From Actinomycetes bacterium (GTDB lineage: Bacteria > Actinomycetota > Acidimicrobiia > Acidimicrobiales > RAAP-2): a DNA stretch of 64,000 bases. Position 1 is the stretch's first letter, and every line of letters starts with the position of its first letter. Under the pieces are notes generated by a model, which saw only the letters and a list, made by a program, of their open reading frames with translations, made no database searches and was not told where the DNA came from. The stretch spans positions 1-64,000 of the forward strand of contig JAJYSP010000003.1 of assembly GCA_021793515.1 (NCBI GenBank). The letters run 5' to 3'. The translations under genes and the position numbers were made by a program. Positions 1-6,328 of the stretch are shown piece by piece.

Positions 1-114
1 AGGGTGAAACGTGTCGCCTTTGGCTTTCGACGGTTTCGCAACTACCGAGTCCGCGCCCTGCTCTACGCCGGCAAGCCCAACTGGGGCCTACTCGCTACCA
101 TCGCACCCCGTTAA
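1..114 (+). CDS. ISL3-family transposase, C-terminal fragment
   Basis: The window opens inside an open frame that ends with TAA at 112-114. The 37 visible residues (starting RVKRVAFGFRRFRNYRVR) match the very C-terminus of ISL3-family transposases, where a 'GFRNFxNYRxRxLL' stretch is typical. This part lies beyond the catalytic DDE core, so activity cannot be judged. The gene is cut by the window edge, so whether it is intact is unknown. It lies about 200 bases upstream of the pilus genes and may mark the boundary of an acquired pilin segment. Confidence 0.75.
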   Translation, partial: RVKRVAFGFRRFRNYRVRALLYAGKPNWGLLATIAPR

Positions 115-127
115 TTTCCGAAGCGCC
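114..127. repeat. Candidate right terminal inverted repeat of the ISL3 element
   Basis: ATTTCCGAAGCGCC begins at the last base of the transposase stop codon. From memory, ISL3 elements often end in GGCTCTTCGGAAAT-like inverted repeats, and this is a near match to the complement. The other end is outside the window, so the pair cannot be checked, and no target duplication can be defined. Confidence 0.35.
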
Positions 128-316
128 TGTTTACTGCAGTAGCTACCGGTACAGGTGGAATCACTGCTTCCGTCAGTTTTGTTGTTATCGACCCGTCATA
201 CTTCGGCTAGATGTCATGTGTATTCGGACCAATGTGCGTAATAATGAGGAAGCGAAAGTCGAATGACATGTGAATCGAATGAACTTCGGAATCGCATTGC
301 ACACAGGGGTTTGGCA

Positions 317-868
317 ATGATCCAGGTATGTAGCGAAACTGGGAGTTCACTCATTTTAGCGATGGTGTTTTTACTTATAGGGACGCTGATTGTGACAACC
401 TTAGCCAGTTGGACAACAAACGATCTGAACAATACGACGGGGTTCAGGAGTGTTGAGACCAATTTGTATGCTGCAGATGGCGCGGCTGAGGTTGCTATTG
501 CTTCTGTTCGTTATACATATCCAACTACTAGTCCTTCAGGTTCGCTTCTATCGGGTTGGCAGTACAGCGGGCCTTGTCCTTCGACGAACCCGATAGAAGT
601 CGATGGGGCATGGGTCGCTGCATGGTGTACGACATCTGTCCCCGAAGCACAATTTAGTCGTCTAGTAAAGATAGATGTTTATGCTGATCCATCTCAAACG
701 CCCCTTGCCATCCAACCATCCGAAAGTTCGGCGATACTGGTAGCTGTGGTCGGATTCAATGACGCTATAGCGCAGTCAGTAAGTCCTCCATATGTTTGTT
801 CGAGGGCCCCGTCGGATTGCGGCAACTCAATGGAGGTTGTCACGTGGCGGGTTCAAGAACAGTCTTGA
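317..868 (+). CDS. PilX-like minor pilus assembly protein
   Basis: A 183-residue protein with a short polar start, then one hydrophobic helix at about residues 9-32 (SLILAMVFLLIGTLIVTTLA), then an extracellular-type domain with several cysteines. This is the layout of PilX/PilW-type minor pilus proteins, which begin with a single helix and lack the canonical GFTLIE cleavage motif. I start at ATG 317 because AGGGG lies about 7 bases upstream; an in-frame ATG at 263 is possible. It lies upstream of the major pilin and pilT, which fits a role in pilus assembly at the cytoplasmic membrane. The codon usage is much more AT-rich than in genes after 2.8 kb. The family assignment rests on architecture only. 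Confidence 0.6.
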   Translation: MIQVCSETGSSLILAMVFLLIGTLIVTTLASWTTNDLNNTTGFRSVETNLYAADGAAEVAIASVRYTYPTTSPSGSLLSGWQYSGPCPSTNPIEVDGAWVAAWCTTSVPEAQFSRLVKIDVYADPSQTPLAIQPSESSAILVAVVGFNDAIAQSVSPPYVCSRAPSDCGNSMEVVTWRVQEQS

Positions 869-1746
869 ATGGTTGGCTCTATTTAATTTGTGGTTAGTGG
901 ATTACTTAACTTGGGACAGAAGCGCATGGCGATCCGGAAGTGTGTTTATTTCTGTCCGGTAGCCCGCAGTCAGAAGAGGTTACTAAGAGATGCGTTATAG
1001 TCCGTGGTACATATATGGAAGTTATTGAAGCAGTAGATTACTGAGTATTATGGGACTTGTATATGTGAATCGTGGAAAAATGGAGTTGGGGACGTCTGCG
1101 GCGCGTTCGTCGATTCGTGCTCCAGCAACATTGCCTTATAGTTGCGAGCTGGTACGCGTGCAGCACAAGTGGTTTCTGGAGTGACGTGATCAGCCCGGTT
1201 GGTTGGTGACCATGTCGTGAGTTCGTCATCATGGTGACACAGATGCTGAGAAACACAGCTGCTGATAACTGGTGGCGGTACTTCGGTGTGAGATATGGTG
1301 AAGTGGACCCGGCTCAGCGAAGTTGATTGCCGTGGCGCTAGTAGCGGAGACTTGACATAGGGCTCTGGGCGAAAGGCACTGTCCGTAAGTGTCGACGTTT
1401 GCGACCTGGGGGCTTAGATCTTCGCTGTTCAGGTCTCCGGCAAGAACGAGTGTCATCTTGCTGGAGACCCTAAAGTAGTGACAATTCCAGGTACTTTCTG
1501 CGCTTCAAGAAACGGGCTGGGTTGTTCATATCTGTCGCTCCGTACATAGCATACGAAGCGTACGCTACGTAGCTTCTTATGCAACGGACCACTAATCGTT
1601 GATTCTGGGAGGAATCCATATTTGCGAGTTCCGTCTTGTTATTTTTCTGTTGCCGAGTTGGCAATGTGTATGATAAAAATAGTTCTTGGCATCGTAGTTT
1701 GCGAGCCGATCGGGGTGGCGGACTCCGACAATGAAAGGTAGAAAAT
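869..1746. other. Long intergenic stretch without a credible gene
   Basis: 878 bases separate the PilX-like gene from the major pilin. Three short minus-strand open frames exist here (64-75 residues), but none shows a recognisable motif, ribosome site or consistent codon bias, and they overlap or abut in different frames. GC content is low by eye compared with the rest of the window. It could hold a decayed gene or a long regulatory leader for the pilin; I cannot support either from the sequence alone. Confidence 0.5.
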
Positions 1747-2343
1747 ATGAGTCGGATGTATCAGAGGCTTCAACGCCAGCGTCACGGTGGCGAAGTTGAA
1801 GGAGGCTTTACTCTTATTGAGCTCCTAATCGTTATTGTCGTCCTGGGCATTCTCGCGGCCATCGTCGTATTTGCCCTGGGTGGCGTTACCGGCAAGAGTA
1901 CCGCTGCTGCGTGTCAGTCCGACGCCAAGACCGTTGGAGTCGCGACTGCAGCTCTGATGGCAGAGAATCCTTCAGTAACCACGCTGACCTCTGCCGGAAC
2001 TGTCGCTGGCGATTGGGAATATGCGTTGACCTCTCTTTCAACGGCTACCGGCGTAGGTGTAACGGGGGGGCCGTTTTTGCAGACGTGGCCAAACTCGTCG
2101 TCTTATACGGTCTCGGTTGCATCAACAGGCTCAACTGCTAATACCATAACGTCCGCTACATCGGGTGGTGTTACGACGTACACCGTAGGCGCGAAGACGC
2201 CAAATGGTGTTAATTACGGTGACGTACTAGTTACCGGTACGGCGGCTGCATCCTCAACAGACCACGCATCTGTGTCCTTCACGTACGATGCAACAGCGAA
2301 CCCAATTGAGGCCTGTAACTTTGCCGTACTTGGCAAGCAGTAA
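1747..2343 (+). CDS. pilA: Type IV major pilin (prepilin)
   Basis: A 198-residue prepilin. A 20-residue, positively charged leader ends in Gly20, followed by FTLIELLIVIVVLGILAAIV. This is the class III/type IVa signal: cleavage after Gly20, N-methylated Phe1 and the conserved Glu5 (residue 25). The hydrophobic helix drives pilus fibre packing. The mature domain is rich in Ser/Thr/Gly/Ala and has two cysteines (56 and 190), the second near the C-terminus as in the disulfide loop of type IVa pilins. The start has GAAAGG about 6 bases upstream. The prepilin peptidase that would process it is encoded at 5309-6094. A strong hairpin follows the stop, separating it from pilT. The coding sequence is AT-richer than the core of the window, as is common for variable surface proteins. 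Confidence 0.92.
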   Translation: MSRMYQRLQRQRHGGEVEGGFTLIELLIVIVVLGILAAIVVFALGGVTGKSTAAACQSDAKTVGVATAALMAENPSVTTLTSAGTVAGDWEYALTSLSTATGVGVTGGPFLQTWPNSSSYTVSVASTGSTANTITSATSGGVTTYTVGAKTPNGVNYGDVLVTGTAAASSTDHASVSFTYDATANPIEACNFAVLGKQ

Positions 2344-2375
2344 TTTGAAGTTTCAAGATTTGATTGTGATCTCTG

Positions 2376-2410
2376 TTTCGGTGCCCGGCGATTTGCGCCG
2401 GGCACCGAAA
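2376..2410. terminator. Perfect 15-bp hairpin between pilin and pilT
   Basis: Arms TTTCGGTGCCCGGCG (2376-2390) and CGCCGGGCACCGAAA (2396-2410) are perfectly complementary around a 5-base ATTTG loop. There is no long T tract, which is usual for high-GC actinobacterial terminators. It lies 33 bases after the pilin stop and 34 bases before pilT, so it probably ends or attenuates the abundant pilin transcript. Confidence 0.8.
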
Positions 2411-2444
2411 TTCGAAGTCGCAGAAGGAATGGGTTAATGGTGAC

Positions 2445-3542
2445 ATGAAGGAAGACTCTTTTGAAGTCATTGACCCTTGGTTACAGATCCTTTGGGATCA
2501 AGGTGGGACAGATCTCCTCGTAGCTGGAGGATCCGCGCCGAGGATACGCGTTAACGGACGATTAGTACCTGTGGAGGGTGCTGCGCCTCTTTCAGCTGAT
2601 GAGGTTTCCGCGATGTCGCTGCCCTTATTGACGGACGGTCAGCGTGAAACGTTTGAGAGTCAAATGGACGTTGATTTCGCGTTCTCGTGGCGAGATCTGG
2701 CTCGGGTTCGAGGAAGTGTTTTTACTCAACGTGGTCAGGCTGCCATGTCTCTTCGGATCATCCCGAGCAAGATTCCGACGTTTGATGAGCTCGGACTACC
2801 ATGGGCTGCTGAATGGGTCGCGAAGCAGCCCCGAGGTTTCGTCCTGGTGACGGGGCCTACTGGCTCTGGCAAGTCGACGACGTTGGCGTCGATCATCGAC
2901 CGTGTGAACGACACGCGTGCCGCGCACATCTTGACGATCGAGGACCCGGTCGAATACGTCCACAATCACAAGATGTCGGCGGTGACGCAACGGGAGATCG
3001 GACTCGACAGCCCGTCGTTCGACCGCGCCCTGCGCTCGGCCCTTCGTGAAGACCCTGATGTGATGCTCATCGGTGAGATGCGCGACATCGACTCGATTCA
3101 GATCGCCCTCACCATGGCTGAGACCGGCCACTTGGTCTTCGCGACGCTGCACACGAACGACGCTGCTCAGGCTATTGACCGAATCATTGACGTCTTTCCG
3201 GCGTGGCGCCAGGAGCAGACGCGTGTCCAGTTGGCCGCGTCACTCAGCGCAATCGTCGCGCAACGTCTCATTCCGAAGATTGGTGGTGGGATGGTCGCAG
3301 CGTTTGAGGTGCTGATCGCGACGAGTCCGGTTCGCAACCTTATCCGAGAAGGTCGTTCCAACCAGTTGACCAACGTGATGTTCACCAACGCCAAAGAGGG
3401 CATGCAGATCCTCGAGTCCGATTTGGCGAAGCTGGTGGTCGATGGCAAGGTAACCTTCGAGGATGCGTTTGCGTCGAGCGCACACCCGAAGGAGTTGACT
3501 CGATCCTTGGAGTTCTTGGGTTATAAAACCGCGAAGGGCTGA
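2445..3542 (+). CDS. pilT: Type IV pilus retraction ATPase PilT
   Basis: A 365-residue cytoplasmic hexameric ATPase that powers pilus retraction (twitching). Visible are an N-terminal PAS-like domain (1-115), Walker A GPTGSGKST (137-145), the Asp box ILTIEDPVEY (about 162-171), Walker B DVMLIGEMRD (205-214) and the His box GHLVFATLHTND (228-239). The length is normal for PilT. PilT rather than PilB is favoured by size and by the absence of the PilB tetracysteine. The start is ATG 2445 with GGTG just upstream. It overlaps the next gene by one base. The first 350 bases have AT-rich codon usage like the pilin genes, and codon use shifts to GC-rich near 2.8 kb, suggesting a recombination joint inside the gene. 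Confidence 0.93.
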   Translation: MKEDSFEVIDPWLQILWDQGGTDLLVAGGSAPRIRVNGRLVPVEGAAPLSADEVSAMSLPLLTDGQRETFESQMDVDFAFSWRDLARVRGSVFTQRGQAAMSLRIIPSKIPTFDELGLPWAAEWVAKQPRGFVLVTGPTGSGKSTTLASIIDRVNDTRAAHILTIEDPVEYVHNHKMSAVTQREIGLDSPSFDRALRSALREDPDVMLIGEMRDIDSIQIALTMAETGHLVFATLHTNDAAQAIDRIIDVFPAWRQEQTRVQLAASLSAIVAQRLIPKIGGGMVAAFEVLIATSPVRNLIREGRSNQLTNVMFTNAKEGMQILESDLAKLVVDGKVTFEDAFASSAHPKELTRSLEFLGYKTAKG

Positions 3543-4252
3543 TGGTCGTGCCGCTTCATCGTGGTCCGGACCTGCCGTACCTGTTAGTGGCCGGGGTGAC
3601 GCCGTGGCGCAGTGGGTGGTTGCTCGCCGGTGCGAAGCATCACGCCGCGACTTTCATGCCCGAGGCGCCGCGTCTCTTTACGACCTTCTTGGACGTGATG
3701 AGTGAACGCCCGGCCTACGCCACCATCGTGGTCAACGCGCCCATCGGCTACCGCGACGAGGTCGGTGATCCACCACGGACGTGTGACCTCGAGGCGCGGT
3801 CGCTCCTTGGGCGACGTGGTTCGACCATCGCTCGCGCGCCGACGCGCGCGAGCCTGCGCGAGGACTCCTTCGCGATGGCCGGTCTCGACGCGACGACCTT
3901 AGTGCGCCTCCATCACTATCGTGAGCTCTACGCCGAGATGTCACCGTTCCGCCAGCGCGTTGTCTACGAGGGTCACCCCGAACTGAGTTTCTATCAGTTG
4001 AACGGTGACGTGCCGTTGCGGTACTCGAAGTTGCGTGAAGAAGGTCGTGAAGAGCGTCGCTCCCTGCTCGAGAAGCGGATCCAGAACGTGCACATGATCC
4101 TCGACGCGGACATCGGCGTGCCCGAGAAACACCTCTACGACGCGGTTGCACTCATGTGGACGGCGCGACGGGTGAACGGCAAAGCCGCGAAGCGAATCCC
4201 CAGCGACGCCGAGTGGGACAGCGAGGGACTGCGCACCGAGTACGTGTACTAG
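3542..4252 (+). CDS. DUF429 family protein (predicted RNase H-like fold)
   Basis: A 236-residue protein resembling the DUF429 family, predicted to have an RNase H-like fold. Visible family features are the 'VVNAPIGYRDE' stretch (about 60-70), where an acidic site follows a hydrophobic strand, the 'RTCDLEARSLLGRRGSTIARAPTR' region (about 79-102) with the conserved RxCDxEAR pattern, and the 'YEGHPELSFYQLNG' stretch. The function is not known experimentally to me. The start codon overlaps the pilT stop (TGATG), so it may be translated with pilT. Its TAG stop is part of the CTAG target of the following IS481 insertion, but the reading frame was not shortened, because the same bases exist on the other side of the element. 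Confidence 0.75.
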   Translation: MVVPLHRGPDLPYLLVAGVTPWRSGWLLAGAKHHAATFMPEAPRLFTTFLDVMSERPAYATIVVNAPIGYRDEVGDPPRTCDLEARSLLGRRGSTIARAPTRASLREDSFAMAGLDATTLVRLHHYRELYAEMSPFRQRVVYEGHPELSFYQLNGDVPLRYSKLREEGREERRSLLEKRIQNVHMILDADIGVPEKHLYDAVALMWTARRVNGKAAKRIPSDAEWDSEGLRTEYVY

Positions 4253-4253
4253 G
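4248..4253. repeat. Left target-site copy of the IS481 insertion
   Basis: ACTAGG directly precedes the left terminal repeat. The copy on the right side (5303-5308) is ACTAGA. This fits the NCTAGN preference and 6-base duplication known for Bordetella IS481, with one base diverged. Confidence 0.65.
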
Positions 4254-5212
4254 TGTGATTCCCTTCAACGTTGTTGACGAGACGTTGGAGCGGGGTCATG
4301 CCCTTGATGGCGGTATGAGGTCTTTGCGCATTGTAGGAGTCGACCCAGGGGCCGAGGGCCGCTGATCGTTCGTCGTTCGATGTGAACAGCGTCTTGTAGG
4401 CGAATTCCTCGAGCAGGGTGCGATTGAACCGCTCCGCTTTCCCGTTGGTCTGGGGTCGGTAGTTCGCGGTGCGCCGGTGGGCGATTCCGAGGGTGCGCAG
4501 CGTGTCCTGAAAGACCTTGGAGGTCCGGTAGTTGCGGGCGTTGTCGGGCCCGCTCGATGCGGACCCCGTGCTCTTCGAAGAATGTCGCTGCGTCCTGAAT
4601 GAACTGCGCGCAGGTCGGGCCCTTCTCATCGGGCAGTGAGCGCACGAACGCCACCCTCGAATGGTCGTCGACGGCCACGTGGAGATAGTCAAACCCGACA
4701 GGGACGGTGTTGAAGTGGTTGCCTCGCTTGATGGCGTCTCGTCCGAGCATCTTCCAGCCGCCGCCGTCCCTGATGCGGCCCAACTTCTTCACGTCGACGT
4801 GGAGTAGCTCTCCGGGGCGCCCTCGTTCGTAGCGCACGACGGTGCGCGTGGGCCGATCGATGAAGCTGAGCCGGTTGACCCCTTCGCGGCGAAGCACGCC
4901 ATAAACAGTGGAACGCGGGCGTCCTAACGCGTAGGCGAGCCGATGCGGTCCGTGCAGCGTGGTCAGCCTGGTCGCCACGATCTGTGCAACCTCGTTGTCG
5001 CCGAGGCGATGCGGACAGCGCCTCGGGGCGGACGAACGGTCCTCGAGGCCACAGCGACCCTCCTCACGGAATCGTCGAAGCCACTTGTAGGCGGTTTGTC
5101 GTGAGGCCCCCATCGCCTTCGCCGCGTCGTGTGGCTTCCAACCGTCAACCACCACCCGGTCCACGAGCAATTGCCTTCCCAGCACGGTGAGTTTTGCCCT
5201 AGCGTGAGCCAT
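4249..5212 (-). pseudogene. IS481-family transposase, frameshifted
   Basis: A DDE transposase of the IS481 family. ATG 5212 follows a strong AAGGAGGG site. The N-terminal helix-turn-helix region contains KPHDAAKAMGASRQTAYKWLRRF. The integrase core starts near HVDVKKLG (first Asp) and continues to the stretch ending EHGVRIER. Near 4546-4551 the frame breaks: the second catalytic Asp (in DNARNYRTSKVFQDTL) and the Glu (in KAERFNRTLLEEF) are read only in another frame. Comparison with the family's usual 'ERVLTDNA' wording suggests loss of about five bases. The C-terminal frame ends in VEGNHT and a TAG that lies outside the terminal repeat, in the target CTAG. This copy should be inactive unless the break is a sequencing error. 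Confidence 0.85.
4254..4278 (+). repeat. IS481 terminal inverted repeat, left
   Basis: Begins TGTGATTCCC and ends GTTGTTGAC. It matches the complement of 5278-5302 at 22 of 25 positions; the three mismatches lie in the middle. Confidence 0.85.
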
Positions 5213-5277
5213 AGGCCCTCCTTGATCTGTTTGGTGTTCTTGGTCGAACCTCAAACAATCAGAAAGGGCCCCTCTCT

Positions 5278-5302
5278 GTCAACAACCTTCACGGGAATCA
5301 CA
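5278..5302 (-). repeat. IS481 terminal inverted repeat, right
   Basis: Begins GTCAACAAC and ends GGGAATCACA, the complement of the left repeat with three central mismatches. Confidence 0.85.
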
Positions 5303-5308
5303 ACTAGA
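5303..5308. repeat. Right target-site copy of the IS481 insertion
   Basis: ACTAGA directly follows the right terminal repeat and pairs with ACTAGG at 4248-4253. The first five bases are identical. The prepilin peptidase stop begins at the next base. Confidence 0.65.
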
Positions 5309-6094
5309 TCAGAAGTGCCACTGGAGGTTCTGGAACGGGGCGAGCAGTTCCGGTCCGGCGAAGATTGCGACGTAAGTGCCGAGTGCGAGGAAGACGCCGT
5401 ACGGGATGGGCTGGCGGCGATTCATTCGTTTCGTCGCGATAAGGGCGATGCCGATGACTACACCGGCGAAGTTGGCGACGAAGAAACCGAGTATGGCGTA
5501 GCCGACGCCGAGCCAGCCGAGACCGAGCCCGAGCACGAGGCTGAGCCGCACGTCACCGAAGCCGAGGGCGCGTGGACTGACGGCGTTCATGGTGAAGAAG
5601 AACACGAACCAGATAGCACTGACGAGCACGGCGACGGCGAGACGGTGCCACTGGCCATGGTCGAGCGCGGTGCCCACGAGCGTGACCACCTGGAGGGCGA
5701 GCACCACGTAGACAATCCGCTTGGGCAAGATGAGGAACTCGCCGTCGATCAGGCCGAGGGCGACGAGCCCCGCGACGAGCACTAGGAGTGCCGGGAGGTC
5801 CGCGCGGTAGCCGACGCGCGCCGCCGTACCGGCAAAGAGGATCGCCGTCGTGAGCTCGATCAACGGGTAACGCGGCGAGATGGGCTCGCCACAGTTTCGA
5901 CAGTGACCGCGAAGGATGAGCCAGGAGAGAACGGGAATGTTGTCCCGGGGCGCGATCGGCTCGCTGCAGCGCGGACAGGTTGATCGAGGTCGCACGATCG
6001 AGAGGTGTCGAGGCACCCGGTAGATGACGACGTTGAGGAACGAGCCCACGATGAGACCGAGTAACGCACAGTAGATGATGAGGATGCTCAACAC
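5309..6094 (-). CDS. pilD: Prepilin leader peptidase / N-methyltransferase
   Basis: A 261-residue polytopic membrane aspartyl protease that cleaves prepilin leaders after Gly and methylates the new N-terminal Phe. The N-terminus has GLIVGSFLNVVIYRVP, followed by the zinc-type pair CPRC (40-43) and CRNC (65-68) that marks bifunctional enzymes. The two catalytic aspartates are in GLIDGE (Asp117) and GFGDV (Asp181). At least six further hydrophobic segments follow. Length is normal. It would process the pilin at 1747-2343. It is transcribed towards pilT and the DUF429 gene, and its stop lies immediately beside the IS481 target. Confidence 0.93.
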   Translation of the reverse strand: MLSILIIYCALLGLIVGSFLNVVIYRVPRHLSIVRPRSTCPRCSEPIAPRDNIPVLSWLILRGHCRNCGEPISPRYPLIELTTAILFAGTAARVGYRADLPALLVLVAGLVALGLIDGEFLILPKRIVYVVLALQVVTLVGTALDHGQWHRLAVAVLVSAIWFVFFFTMNAVSPRALGFGDVRLSLVLGLGLGWLGVGYAILGFFVANFAGVVIGIALIATKRMNRRQPIPYGVFLALGTYVAIFAGPELLAPFQNLQWHF

Positions 6095-6328
6095 GACCTG
6101 TGACCTTCAATCAGCGAAGACGATGATTCGCCACGAGCCGCTGGTACACGGAACTGCCGGTACGGTTTGTCGAGATGGGAACGGCTTTTACGCACGCGTG
6201 ACGCCCTTTAGGCCCGACGGTAGATACACCAAATTCGCAGGTCGCCTCACTATAGTTCGATGTGACCAGCGCGTCGCTCATAGTGCGATGGTGTTTTGGC
6301 GACCACTGGCCGAGGAGAGGATCAGTTC

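Larger units (their letters stand above)
4254..5302 (-). mobile_element. IS481-family insertion sequence
   Basis: A 1,049-base element bounded by 25-base imperfect inverted repeats (22 of 25 matching) and carrying one transposase frame on the minus strand. ACTAGG precedes it and ACTAGA follows it, which fits NCTAGN target choice with a 6-base duplication. It lies precisely between the convergent DUF429 and prepilin peptidase genes, whose stops would otherwise be only a few bases apart, so insertion did no coding damage. Size is typical of the family (about 1 kb). Confidence 0.88.

Noticed and set aside
6095-6328. Possible c-di-GMP riboswitch before the large fusion gene
   Set aside because: The short GC-rich blocks do not match the conserved GEMM core that I remember; only a weak promoter-like TATAGT is seen.
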